Shown here: positions 41,801 through 52,744 of the stretch, piece by piece | Layout: every line of letters starts with the position of its first letter | Position numbering within the stretch: position 1 is the stretch's first letter | NCBI GenBank assembly: GCA_038373865.1 | Contig: JAXGGA010002285.1 | Span: 1-64,000 of the forward strand | DNA: 64,000 nt | Origin: Uloborus plumipes | Lineage: Eukaryota; Arthropoda; Arachnida; Araneae; Uloboridae | Direction: 5' to 3' | The notes under the pieces: generated by a model | The model's input: only the letters and a program-made list of their open reading frames with translations | Databases searched by the model: none | Told to the model about the DNA's origin: nothing | Translations under genes and position numbers: made by a program

Positions 41801-43015
41801 ATATCTCTCCATCTCCAATAAAGGTCAGTTCAAGAAAATAATAAGAATAAAGAAATGAAAAACACACACATCAAACATCGTTGGGGGGGGGGGGGGGGTC
41901 AGCTAGAAATTAGACTCATAGCACACACAAAAATGTATGTGTGTTTGGGCAATGTGCGAAACCCCCCTCCCCAAATCGTGCCGCCCTGGGCTATAGCCCA
42001 TTAAGCCCATACGTAATACGGCACTGACAAGGAGAAAACATTTTTTTCTGTTGAATAACTGTCATTAAATGCTTTTTAGTCAATTATTGCGCTATGTTTT
42101 GAGTACCTTCATTTGCAAAAGTTATTAAATGTTTTATTCGATATGAATTTTGAATTTTATTCAAATTTAAGAGAACATGAGATTACGCATCAATATTTAT
42201 TGCTCTGCTTAACCTTTACACTAATGTTTTAAGGTTCAAGTAATGAATCGATAAAATAACTTTTTTTTTAATGAAAAGTCAAACATAAATGTCCAGTCTC
42301 TATGCTGTTATTTCAGTTTTAATGAATTATTCTTTACTTCCCCTTATTTTAACTTATATATATATATATTTTTTTTTCTCCCCATGATGAACTGTCAGGA
42401 TATTAATGTTCGAATAAAAATAGCTTTTGTCAGATGTCTGTGCATCTATAAGCTCAAAATTTTTTTTGCATTGAAAAAGGCGTTCCTTGTAACGCCGAAA
42501 GACGTGTCTGCAGTGTCCCTGCTTATTTGTGGTTTCAATTAATTAAATAGAAAATGTTAATGTCAGAAATGTAATCAAAATGATAAAGTTTCTTTTTCTT
42601 ACAGGTACAATGTGAAGATATCGTTTATTTGGACATAAATGAGGATAATTGTCCTGAGCTGAAACCCATCCAAGAAAAACTGAAAAGCTGGCAGTGGTGC
42701 TTTGGACATACGCCTCAATTTACAATAACAAAATCATTTCCCTTATGTTCTTCGTTTTCTCAATGGCAGCTGAAGCAGCTACCTTCTGAATTACAAATTA
42801 ACCTGTCTGTGAAGAAAGGTGTTATTGAGGATATTGTTCTAGTGCCTCAAGTTTTAGAGTTGCAAAGTTTTAATTCCTTAAGTAGTGGTGTACTTGGGTC
42901 TCGCTTCATACCAAAGCTGAATATATCTTTTAAGAATGCAGCTGTTGCAGATGAAGTGCTGTTAAAGTTCATTATCAGTTCCATAAAACAAATGATTTTA
43001 GATCTGTATAGGTGA
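32829..43015 (+). CDS. LIPT1: LIPT1, mitochondrial lipoyltransferase 1, four exons
   Basis: Exons: 32829-33377, 36499-36606, 37072-37200 and 42605-43015, all in phase 0, giving 398 residues (human 373). The enzyme moves lipoyl groups onto lipoate-dependent proteins in mitochondria. The basic, Ser/Phe-rich N-terminus starting [12 protein letters not shown] fits a targeting peptide. The lipoate-binding loop [17 protein letters not shown] is at about residues 121-137. The conserved K-(I/V)-SG segment, whose Lys is catalytic in the LplA family, is split: Lys183 ends exon 1 and [18 protein letters not shown] opens exon 2. The C-terminal accessory domain includes [15 protein letters not shown]. Introns 2 and 3 are GT-AG. 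Intron 1 (33378-36498) has the U12-type donor GTATCCTTTT and must end in AT to keep the frame. The start was chosen as the first ATG giving a targeting peptide. Confidence 0.94.
33792..34873. mobile_element. hAT element, non-autonomous, with perfect 8-bp target duplication
   Basis: The ends CAGGATTG and CAATCCTG are flanked by the direct repeat AGGGCACT at 33784-33791 and 34874-34881. The 1082-bp interior has no transposase frame. Two diverged tandem units of about 170 bp (about 34402-34745) share ACATTTAAACAAAACTA and TTTATTAAACTTGATTGATA. Confidence 0.9.
35690..35839. mobile_element. TA-associated MITE, copy 2
   Basis: Shares AAGTCCCAAGG, AAGCTTCGAGTTATA and AATGAAAACTTTGAG with 27688-27829. 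It ends GACTG next to TA. The left end is decayed. In LIPT1 intron 1. Confidence 0.6.
36698..36783. repeat. Dispersed repeat, copy D of four
   Basis: Contains TTTTCAATGCAAAAGGA, TGAGCTTATG and a diverged TTGTTGGATGTCTTC part. In LIPT1 intron 2; same orientation as 17412-17494. Confidence 0.55.
37958..42026. mobile_element. 4.07-kb composite hAT-like element in LIPT1 intron 3
   Basis: The ends read inward CATAGGCGTATTTGG and CAGTGCCGTATTACG. The flanking octamers are ACAAGAAG and ACAAGGAG, a 7-of-8 target duplication. Later insertions sit inside it. Near 38511 there is another hAT-type end (CAAGGCCGTATCCAG), and 39035-40597 holds an inverted transposon pair. The block 41460-41790 resembles 11450-11790 inside the hAT element of PHTF, supporting hAT ancestry. 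No intact transposase. Confidence 0.6.
39035..40597. repeat. Long inverted pair of a Tc1-type MITE, about 1.56 kb
   Basis: The outer ends are CACTAGGTGGCCAAAAGT and its complement, each next to TA. The left arm (39035 to about 39714) and the right arm (about 39914-40597) match as reverse complements nearly throughout by eye. About 200 bases in the middle do not pair. The left copy also has its inner end, TTTTGGCCACCTA, at about 39788-39800. It would fold into a long hairpin in the LIPT1 transcript. Confidence 0.88.
42423..42531. repeat. Dispersed repeat, copy B of four
   Basis: Near-identical to 7375-7484, same orientation. It lies about 70 bases upstream of LIPT1 exon 4. Confidence 0.7.
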
Positions 43016-43280
43016 AATTATTTATAATTTCTAGCAGACTCAAATGTTATATCTATTAGATTTTAATTGTAGCTTTACTTCATCAAAAATGTTATCTCAA
43101 CTGCAGGTTTGAGTGGAAATCTGGGGAAAATTTTTGTGTGTAATGTTTAGAAAACTGACATGAACTGTGTTCTAAGTATCCATTGTAATTGATGCATTAT
43201 TCTCAAAATCAATGATTCTCATTTGTATTCTAAATTATTTTATTCGTGATTTTCAATTTAGACTTTTAAATTAACCAAAC

Positions 43281-44170
43281 TATTCACCAAATTCCAGGTC
43301 ATACTTACTCTTTTCTCCAGTAGGTGGCAGGGCTGTCAAGGTTCGAGAGTTATTTCCGCCGGAAGGCTTCTTTGTATTGCTAGCTACGGGAGATTGCTTT
43401 GTTGACCTGCTATTTCATTAAAGTTTTTTGATTTATCAAGAATTTTAATGGCTCTAAATTTTCATAAGAGTGGATGTTGTTCTGCTTTCGGGTGCAGCAT
43501 GACGAAAGGCACAAATTTGCTGTCAGGATTAAGGATGTTCAAGTTTCCAAGGCAAATCCAACAACCCATGCACAGTGGATTTTGCTTAAGGACTGACTTC
43601 CTTGAACATCGCCGACAAGTACCGAAATGGCCAACTGTTCATTCCAATATATATCTAGATTTTTAATCTTATCAGCCATGACGTACCTACGAAATAATCA
43701 AATACATTTGTGCTTGAAATAGAAAATAATAAACAACGGATTAAAGCATAAACGAGCAGGAAATCCAAAACGTACCTATAGCACAGTAGATCTGTATGGC
43801 TTTTAAATGCAGCCTTTGTGTAAACATTTTTGTCCGCAAGATACTCATAAATGTCGATCATTGAGATCGCTGGCAATGACTAACTAAGGAAGAATCGTTT
43901 CCTTATATCTCTATCTAAAGAATCAGGAAGGTCACAGTCGTTGAAAGAAAACTTCTGCAAATAGCGAAACTTATCACTTTCATTTAATGCATTAAAATAT
44001 GCGGCAGACATTTAGTACTTTTGTAATAAAAAAAACAATATCACCTGAACACTAAACACCAGTCTTTACAATGGAGTTTCACTCTTAACCGGAAACTCGA
44101 ATGCAAGCCTGTGACGTCATGTCCTCTGACGTAAGGGGTTTGTTTATTTTTTTAGGATATTTGGTGAATA
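43281..44170 (+). mobile_element. TIR element with a THAP-domain fragment
   Basis: The ends are TATTCACCAAAT and its complement, about 890 bp apart. From 43448 an open frame begins MALNFHKSGCCSAFGCSMTK and continues to MFKFPR. This resembles the start of a THAP zinc-binding domain, as found in P-element transposases and their relatives. A frame change follows, after which the other frame has a matching NPTTHAQW-like stretch and then stops. So it is a broken gene. No target duplication was found. It lies just after LIPT1 and may overlap its 3' UTR. Confidence 0.6.
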
Positions 44171-47100
44171 AGAATTATTTTCCATTAAGGCTTCAAATAA
44201 GTCTTATTGAATCAAGCATTGAAAATATTTTGTCTTAGCCATATCTTGTAATTTTTGCTTAGGAAGTGCACTCTTAGAAACATTTGCTGAAACTTGTCTT
44301 TCTAATATTATTTATGAGTTTATAAGTTTCCTTTATTAAGTGTCTTGAACAAAAGCGAATATTCTTAAATAACAAACATTTCACATCATCTCTTCAAGCC
44401 TTTATCTTAAGAATTTTATTTACTTATTAATCATTAATTATTTGCCAGAATTGTATTTATTTATTCATTTAGGTTTTTCTTTACTTTTGTTAGTGCATTT
44501 TAAAACAAAAAGTGAGTTATATTTAAATTTGAAGTAGCTTCTACTTTCATATTGAAACATAAGCTTTTGCTGTTTCTCTCTTTCTGTTTAACTATTGATG
44601 GATCTCTTTAAAAGTCAAAACTCCTGTTTGATTTTAAATTTTATTTGCCACACTTAATTTTTTATGAGCTAAATAAATGCATTTAAGCATATTCTTGGTA
44701 AATAAAAAAGCTTTCTTTCACCTTTTAAATCTTTAAATTTACTAGAAGTTTTTTCTTTATACTGTAACAATTCATTTTTAAACCCAATAACTTATTTTAA
44801 TCTTTACATGTTCCCCTCCACTTCTGGCATTTTACATTGGTACATTAATTGTAACTATCCATATACCAACCATTTCATGCACAGATTTGTTTGGCTAAAC
44901 AGGCGGGGAATAAAGTAACAATACTTTCAGTGAAAGAAAAAACAAAAACAACCAGACAGAAGATGAATTTTCTATGCCTTGCATTAGCAACTTGGGGGAG
45001 GGGGGGCGGTCTTTATCAGTGAATGAAAGGATGAAATGGAATATATTCCCGCTTTACAAAACAAAAGCAAAATAAAGAGGGGGTGGCTGAATGAAGTGAG
45101 GATTGGGTTGAGCACTATTGATTGTCTGGAGGCCTCTGATCGGTAGTACCTTAGATTTGCAACTGGGTATTTACAGATTTGATGCCAGCCTGTTGGAGAT
45201 CTTTGGATTTTGCAAGTGGGCATCGGCTTATTGGTGATGTGAATTTATTTGTCATAGTCACGAAGTCATAAATTTACGTTCTTACTAACCATCTGAAAAC
45301 TAACTGATGCCTGCATATTCTAATCAACATGCAATTTCACCATGGATTGAAAAAAAAAGATGAGTTAAAAACAAAGACAGTCAACACAAAAGCGCTGTTC
45401 CTGCTTATTTGCACTTTTTAACTTTGCATTATTTGCTTCTTTTTAAGCACAATGGCATGGACCGATTTATACACCTGGGTGCCCCGGGGCACTGACGAAT
45501 ATAGTGCTCCCCACCCCTCACGAATAGATTAAAACCCTCTTTTATTTAAATACTCATTGCATTTATTTTAAGGCTAAATTGAATTTGCTTTCATAAAATA
45601 AGGTCATATTTTTGTCAGCTATTAAACAAACCCTTTAGTTGGAGGCCCCAAACACGAGTCCCGTTAAAAAAGAAACTCAAATGACTAGAAAATTTGTGCC
45701 CCCTTTCCTTGGAGGTTCCGGGCTCGGGCCCTGAATGCTCTGCCATGAAACAGGTCCCTGCATTAAGGTATTTATTTATTTCCCAGACTTGTAAGTTTAT
45801 TGTAAAATTCAATGGTATTTAGAGTCAATGCAGTAAGCCCCTGCACAGCACTGAATTCCCACTGTTTTAAAATTAAATTAGTCTTCTCTATGTCAAATTC
45901 AGTTTCAAATATTGCATTTCAAATTTGAAAAGCTTCTGTTAGATTTTCTGTGTTAATAATTTCTTAAAAATATATTTAAAAAATTGTTTGTTCTCAGCTT
46001 TAGTTATGATAATTTCGTTTACACAAAATACAGAAAAATTTTGCAATAAAGATACTGTCAGAAGTTTTAGCAACCGAACAGTTGACTAATATTAATTTGT
46101 TTTGAAATACTTAAGACTTAAACTTTTCTGTTAAAGATTTTTATTGTATGTAAAAAAAAATGCATTTTCAATAAAATTTATTTATTAAAAATTTTAGAGT
46201 TTTTATTGTAAAAGCATTTATCATGATTTTTAAAAGATATATAATGTTAAAAACTATCTTACATTCATTCTTAATTCATTACGCATTTAGTGACTTTTAA
46301 GAATAGATTGACAAATTTTAATCGAATATTCTTCAGCTATATGTAAAGTATAGTTGCTTTATTGACTTACATATTATCCTTTTCACATAACTGATGTTAT
46401 AATCTGACAAAGATGCAACATTTTTGTGTAAAGAAAAATATAAAAGTGTTGAAAAGCCAATAATTTTGGACAAATATTTTTATTTTACAATATACACAAG
46501 CATAAACTTCAAACAGAAATCAGTAAGAAACTAACATATTGCTACAATATTTTAGCAATCATTGTAACATTTTTTTTCAAATTTGAACATTCAGAGTCAT
46601 TCACAAAATACAGTACTGGCAAATATTGCTTTCTTTTGTAACAATATTTTGAATAGAACTAAAGACTGAAATATTGATTATATTACCACAATGAGAAATA
46701 GGTTCTGTATTTTTTAGTTTCAAGATTAGTTCATATCAGAAAGATATTTTATGATGTTACATGACTCATATCAGTGGAACCTTTAGTAGTTAAGGAAAGC
46801 TGATTTATGTATTGCATATTATATATATGTGTGAGTGTGTGCAAAATTAAGGTATCAAAGACATGTTGAGGAGTAAAACAGTAATAATTATGCATTCGTT
46901 TTTAGAAAGAAATTTTACTAACATTTGAAACATTTGAGAAGTTTATCATTGTGTTTCCATAATCAGTTTTATTTGATCTGTTTCTAAGGAAAAAAATCAG
47001 CCCCCCCCCCCCTTTTTTTTGCAAAAAAATGTTTAATTTATAACATAAAAAAGCCACTTTATCTATGCATCTGAAAATTTCATATATGTAAGGTAATAAA

Positions 47101-49069
47101 GCCATTGATTCAGTAACACCAAAAAGTCTTTTCACCTTATTGCTGGAATTTATATTTTCAGTTTCTGTTGAAAATTCTATTTCATTTTAAAAGTTTTTAC
47201 TGTCAACAAGAGCATTAATTTTACTATGTTACATAAAATGTTTTTTCAGTCTTAAAAGAGAATGACGCTTTCGTTTTTTAAATTTTTTTTGTAAACATTG
47301 TTGTTTTTTCAACAACACATATGAATTATAAAATTCTGAGGTGTAAATATTATATTACAACATTTCAAAGTATAAGAAACATATCTTTTGAGAGAGAGAA
47401 TTTGAAATTTTAACAAATCACTGTGATCATTTTAGAGGAGTAATTTGTAGCCTCCCTGAGCTCCTCTTTTAGATCACCTAGTAACTGATTTTTTTTTCGT
47501 GAAGTACGAATAGTAACTAAATAAAACAAGCCATTAGACTTATAAAACCTCCATTAGCGAGCATTTTTGGTTCAATTTTAGCAGTTGCTGAAGTTGACAC
47601 CAAGTCAACAGCTCCAGTCCACAATTTTTTATTTACCAACAGTAGTCAATAGGCTAATATGCAAATAACTTTCTTTTTTTTCCATTAATAAATATCACTA
47701 AACAATGAAGCATTTAAATTCGTACAATCTGCCTGTACAACATATTCGTTTGATGATTAATATTTTTTTGACTGCTGCTAAACTTTCAGTCAACTGTATG
47801 TATTTTTGTCTAATGTTTTGCTGTATTGTCAGCTAGTCAAAATATTTAGTTATATATGTTTTTTATTTGTAATTATTTTTTTAGTTTTATATTTTTAAAC
47901 ATGAGGCGTTTACTGTGAAATCTATTTTTGACTTTAAAACCTTTCAAGTTCATTTAAAATTCTTACGGCATGTTTTGTATTTTAATGGAAAACTAATAAT
48001 TAAACTTAAAATCATCTCTAGTTAAAATTGGTGTTGAAGCAACAATGCTTGCTAACTTGGCAATAAAATTGTCAATGATGTTTTTTTTTAAGAGTTTATT
48101 TTATTTTTGTCCTTCGTTTTAGGAACTTAACCAATAAAAAAAATAAATAAAACTTCTATCAAAATCCTTCACAGTATACTTTTGTTAGCTTCAGTTTTGA
48201 AACTTCTTAAATACATTTTATAGTAAAATTTTTGTTTCTCTTACTATAACTTCGCAAAAATGAAAAAAGTTTTTTTGAAAAATCTCAATAGCAATCCATT
48301 ACATCATTTTGAAATGGCACATAAAAATATATCACACAAATAAATATACAACAGTCTTTTTGTAATGGACATCAACAATTCTAATGAAGTTTTGATTTTG
48401 CAAACTTTTCTCTGAAAGTTTATATAAATTATATTGCATTTAGTACATAAAGCACTGAAAAATGACTAGTACTGATAGTATATGCAGTTCAAGCTTTTGA
48501 TTTTTTTCCTAACAACAAGTGTCATATTATATAATTTATAACAGTGAACAGTTCTTGTGCCTTTGGAATATGTTTGAAAGTGAAGAATTATTTTGAAGCA
48601 CAAATAAACAGTTAACTTTTCAGTTAAATTTCTATGAGGGGGAAAAAACCATAGTAAATGGCTATTTTCCTTTGTAAGTTCTTGAATACATAAAATAATT
48701 TTGTAAAAATTTTTACTTGATTATAGAAGAATTTTGAATTAAATAAAGTCTATTCTTTGGCGAACTACTTTTCTAACAAAGTTCTTTTTATCGCCAAACT
48801 TGAACAGCAGTGGAAAGAAAACTCAACGATACTATAGGAACTTACGTTTTGTAAAATGACAAAACACATGAGCTTGGGATACTTCTCCAAAAATATTTGA
48901 CTTTTTTTTTCTTCCACAAGTTTATCACAACATAGATATGTTTCTGAATAAATATTACTTTTAAAAAGGAACCTTGAATCCAGGAACTTAATAATTTCAC
49001 AAAACGAAGTTCTTTTGCTCATAAAAGCAAAAATCGCACGGCTACATCTACGTAATACGAAGTCACCAA
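44171..49069. other. Intergenic region between LIPT1 and hunchback 3' ends
   Basis: No gene recognised. The part nearest 49070 should include the hunchback 3' UTR; a - strand AATAAA at 48095-48100 is one possible end. Around 45455-45740 is a GC-richer stretch that looks like a transposon fragment. Short homopolymer runs occur at 44994-45008 and 46999-47018. Confidence 0.45.
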
Positions 49070-49230
49070 TTACATATGAGCTGAACGTAGAATATGAAGA
49101 GAGAAGTCAACTGCATCTCTACTGACTTGTCCACACATGTTGCATGTAAAAGGATCAGCATATCCATGATATCCCATATGCATGGTATACATGACACATT
49201 TTTTGAAAGCTATATCGCAATATGGACATA
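49070..49230 (-). CDS. hb: hunchback C-terminal zinc fingers (CF1-CF2), separated part
   Basis: This encodes the two Ikaros-type fingers that close Hunchback proteins. CF1 is CPYCDIAFKKCVMYTMHMGYH and CF2 is CNMCGQVSRDAVDFSLH through a final His, each with two Cys and two His; a TAA stop follows at 49070-49072. These fingers mediate dimerisation in the Hunchback/Ikaros family. The fragment has no start codon of its own. The first base of its first codon is at 49950, beyond the Helitron, and joins in frame to residue 896 of the main part. The residues look undamaged, which argues for a recent insertion or for splicing across it. Confidence 0.9.
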
Positions 49231-49949
49231 CTAGGTGACCCGTGCGGAATTCCGCAAAAAAAGAAAAAAAAAACTCTAAACTTAAAATTTAATACGACAA
49301 TTTTTATTGGCTTCATTTGCACAACATCGCCATCTACTGCCGTCGTTCTGACAACTTTTCAAAGAGATCAAAGACACGTTCACTTTTACAACTACTACAA
49401 AAGCGATACCCTATATTAAAATCAAATACCCAAGGCTACTACTAAACTAAATACTAACGTTATCGCAAAACTACCATAGTATTTTGAAACAATAAAAGTT
49501 ACAATTAAGGTTTACCGAGCTAAGCCTTGGCTTGAAATGTCGCATTTAAAATTGATTTGAGCAACAATGTAACGATTTTAACAGTTGAGCAAAAAATTTA
49601 ACTTTTTCAAACTTCAATCGCTTATAAGTCGCTTAAACGTGGATTTTCGAGATTCTCGTTACGCGGCGCTAGCGGAGAAATGTTCTAAAGAACGCATTTT
49701 TCTTAATCTTTCGAATGAAATCAAAATGGAGACGATACGACAATTATTTCGCTAGATAGAGTCAATTTTGTGCCCAAAAATTGAAGTTCGAATAAAAAAC
49801 GAACCGACACTTTTTAGAGGGTGGGTCTAATTTTCGTCAATAGCCCGCTGGATAAGCTTCAAAATCATAAATTTTCTTGCAATTCGATAAAGAAATGAGC
49901 GAGTTTCGACCGGGTATAGGATTCGGCTTAGAGAAATAATATATGGGGA
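49231..49949 (-). mobile_element. Non-autonomous Helitron inserted in the hunchback coding exon
   Basis: On the - strand the element begins TCCCCATATATT and ends CTAG. Host A precedes it and host T follows it, and there is no target duplication, as expected of Helitrons. The palindrome GCGGAATTCCGC lies nine bases before the terminal CTAG, matching the usual 3' hairpin. CGGGTCACCTAG resembles the ends of arthropod Helitrons. The element is 719 bp with no Rep/helicase frame. A T-rich run lies about 25 bases before the CTAG. Confidence 0.88.
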
Positions 49950-52638
49950 TGTATATATCAGACCACTTCAAGTCTCGAGGACTTGTTTCTTCTTCAATAT
50001 CGATCTCAATTTTTGGCACAATAGGAACTATTTCAGAGACGTTATTGCACTCGTCGGAGCTAGGAACATTTGGACTTTGTGAATTAGATAATTTCATTCC
50101 ATTATCTAAATTTGTAATGCTTGTATTTGGAGAAACGTCTTGTTTTATACATTCTTGACTAATAGGTTTACTGATTTCTCCAAATGCTTTATCTTTGGGC
50201 AACACACATTGAGATGTTTCGGTGACTGCATAGTTTCTGGGAGGTGAAGTTGATGGGTTGAAAACATGCTGCGAAGAAGGTGATTGCATGATGTCTTTCG
50301 TTATGTGCAAGTTTTTATTTTCAAGTTCATTAGTAAAACTGGTATGATTTACAGTTGGGCAAGAAAGTTCTTTAACGGGAGTTTGAACCTCGTATTGGAT
50401 ATTACGATCAATTTTGAAAGCCTTTCCCTTTCTACGATTTCTGGAATTTGCAGTGCTTGCAGTTGTTCTGTAAGGAATATTCTGGCTCATTTCCATTGCT
50501 GAATCATCATGAACTCTGTTTTCTGAATAATTTTCACATGATCTTTGTTCTGAATGCTTCGAACTGCTAAGGTCTAAAGGTGCATGATCTAAGTTCTTCG
50601 TTTCTTGAGAATCATATTTTGTTGAGCTGGAAATTTCTAATTGTTGGTGATGACTTGCAGATTTCGGTGATGCTGATGCATTTGAAGTTACGAAACTTAC
50701 ATCCTTTTCTTCATTCTCTTCTTCTGGTTCAGTCTCCTGAGAAGCACAATCGGAGTTTCTGTCACCAGACCCACAAAAAAATTCTTTATCCTCTATTTCT
50801 TTGTTTTGAATTGAACATTTATTTTCTGTTCGAACTGTGCTCATTCCATTTTCTTCACTTTTCACGTTTTGCAATTCATACATAGATTCATTTCTTCGAG
50901 ATGTGTCTTTGGAAATCTCAGGTTCACAATCTTGAATATTGAAATTCGTATCAGTTCGAGGAGAGTTTTCCAAATAATGCCTTTGCTTCTGAGCAAAATT
51001 ATTCATAGCCATTTGTTGGTCTTGAAAATGCAGAATAGAATCGGAATTGATGCCACATAGCTTTACAAGGTCTTGATTTTCAGATGCGGCATGGAAAATC
51101 ATATGCTTATGGAAAACTTCTTGTATATCGGTTACGAAATCGCACATGAGACATTTCAAGGGACTTCCATGCTTTGGGCCAAAGGGAGACATGTGATGTG
51201 TCAATGCGTTACCTGCACTGTCCATTTGTGTTGGGGGTCTCATAAAAATATTTCCGTGATATCCATTAAAAAATTGAGGGTGATACATAACAGGAACACT
51301 AGGAGGAAACAGTGGTGGAACAGGTGAATAATTCATTTGCTGTTGACTAGAAACTACTGCTGAAGAAGAAACTGAATTATTTTCAGGCTCTTCCAATAAC
51401 TTTCGCTTCTTTGATCTGGGTCCTCTTCTTGTTCCGTAAACGTCTATTATGGGATAAGGATTTGGTGTTCCATCCATGTTCAATACTGTTGCTGGTTTGT
51501 GATCATATTTTCTCAGATGAAGTTTTAGACTATGACAGTACTTTGTAGCATATGTACAGTTAGCACAACGGTATTGATAAATATTGGAATGCGATTTCAT
51601 ATGACTATTCAACATAGATTTGTTGACGCAACTGTAATTACATTTGTTGCACTTGAAAGGTTTGGACCCGAAATGATTTCTAATATGATATTCAAGGTGA
51701 TGTTTGTACTCTGTGACGAATTCACACTGAGGACATGTTAGTAACTTCTCTGCCTTTATGTGCTTCTTATGGTGTGACCAGAATTCACTTTTCTTATAAG
51801 CTACGAAATTGCACTGTTTGCATCTGTATGTGCGTGATTTGCCGGTTCCTGAAGAGCTGACACTGTCGTCCATGGACTGTTCACCTCCACTTCCATCGGT
51901 GCGTGGAACTCTAGTCCCAGCCCAGCTCTCTGGGGGTGTAGCAGAATGGAAGTCCTTGATGTGACGCTTCAAACGGCCTTCCGTCCTCGAAGTATAATCA
52001 CAATGTTGGCATTTATGGTCGAAATGAGAATTCATGTGCAAATTAAAGTCGTGTTTCGAGTTTCCTGCATAATTGCATAAGTGACATTTGTAAAGTTCGT
52101 TGCTATCGTAATATAGACATGATTCTTCTGCTTGAACAACAGAGTCGCCATTCCTGTTGACGCAATTCTCTTTTGATGGATAGGGTAAGTTCAATTTTTG
52201 ACCCAGCATGCCATTTTTTTCCAGAGCGCATTTCAACTGCTCTAAGGGACTTGGGAATTCATCTCTATCATCATGGTATCCTGACATATCATTGGGCATG
52301 GATTCACTGTCATCAGAAGATCCGTCGACGATGCTTGAACCTCTCATAGCGAAATCGTGGTTTCGTTCTCCTACTTCGTTAGTCAAAACGGGGGAGCTTG
52401 AAGATGTCCCTGGGCTTGAAATGGGAGATTCCTGATTTTGTCTTGATTGTTCGGACTCTGGTACTCTGTCTGAACTCTTGTGCACCATATCCTGATGAGT
52501 TATTTGCTGAGGAGCCATCATATGATTCCTTTCCGGATAGTTGTTCAATCCCGAAAATTCTATGGATGAAGATACTGAAGCTTTACACTTAAATGTCATT
52601 GAGCGGTATTCAGATATAAGTGCTGTCGTAGCCATCAT
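49837..52638 (-). CDS. hb: Hunchback transcription factor, main part, read into a Helitron
   Basis: A 933-residue open frame encodes the gap-gene zinc-finger repressor/activator used in anterior-posterior patterning and neuroblast timing. Fingers lie at about residues 183-205 and 210-231 (N-terminal pair), and 272-294, 302-324, 330-350 and 358-380 (DNA-binding middle set with [18 protein letters not shown]). A further finger is at about 496-516. A basic stretch GPRSKKRK is at 406-413, and PLDLS at 687-691 is a CtBP-binding type motif. Residues 1-896 are host sequence. From codon 897 the frame continues into the Helitron, giving about 36 foreign residues and an early TGA. The intact protein would be about 949 residues. 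An in-frame TAA lies upstream of the first ATG, which supports this start. Confidence 0.93.
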   Translation of the reverse strand: MMATTALISEYRSMTFKCKASVSSSIEFSGLNNYPERNHMMAPQQITHQDMVHKSSDRVPESEQSRQNQESPISSPGTSSSSPVLTNEVGERNHDFAMRGSSIVDGSSDDSESMPNDMSGYHDDRDEFPSPLEQLKCALEKNGMLGQKLNLPYPSKENCVNRNGDSVVQAEESCLYYDSNELYKCHLCNYAGNSKHDFNLHMNSHFDHKCQHCDYTSRTEGRLKRHIKDFHSATPPESWAGTRVPRTDGSGGEQSMDDSVSSSGTGKSRTYRCKQCNFVAYKKSEFWSHHKKHIKAEKLLTCPQCEFVTEYKHHLEYHIRNHFGSKPFKCNKCNYSCVNKSMLNSHMKSHSNIYQYRCANCTYATKYCHSLKLHLRKYDHKPATVLNMDGTPNPYPIIDVYGTRRGPRSKKRKLLEEPENNSVSSSAVVSSQQQMNYSPVPPLFPPSVPVMYHPQFFNGYHGNIFMRPPTQMDSAGNALTHHMSPFGPKHGSPLKCLMCDFVTDIQEVFHKHMIFHAASENQDLVKLCGINSDSILHFQDQQMAMNNFAQKQRHYLENSPRTDTNFNIQDCEPEISKDTSRRNESMYELQNVKSEENGMSTVRTENKCSIQNKEIEDKEFFCGSGDRNSDCASQETEPEEENEEKDVSFVTSNASASPKSASHHQQLEISSSTKYDSQETKNLDHAPLDLSSSKHSEQRSCENYSENRVHDDSAMEMSQNIPYRTTASTANSRNRRKGKAFKIDRNIQYEVQTPVKELSCPTVNHTSFTNELENKNLHITKDIMQSPSSQHVFNPSTSPPRNYAVTETSQCVLPKDKAFGEISKPISQECIKQDVSPNTSITNLDNGMKLSNSQSPNVPSSDECNNVSEIVPIVPKIEIDIEEETSPRDLKWSDIYIPIYYFSKPNPIPGRNSLISLSNCKKIYDFEAYPAGY

Positions 52639-52744
52639 ATAAAGGTCTTGAGAAGAAGTCCTAAATTGTTGCTTTTCATCATTCAGTTAGAAATCGGCAC
52701 ATTTCTTCTGAACAGGACAATCTTTTTCTATTAATATTTCCCAC
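52639..52744 (-). other. hunchback 5' UTR part of the coding exon
   Basis: A likely splice acceptor (T-rich run then TTTTTAG) ends at 52745, so this stretch is probably 5' UTR joined to an upstream non-coding exon, as in many arthropod hunchback genes. The upstream exon was not located. Confidence 0.55.

Noticed and set aside
43448..43666. THAP-like frame as a host gene
   Set aside because: It is bounded by terminal inverted repeats, and the domain is broken by a frame change and stops.
49943..52592. Many + strand open frames across hunchback
   Set aside because: They are antisense shadows of the long hunchback frame and show no conserved features.
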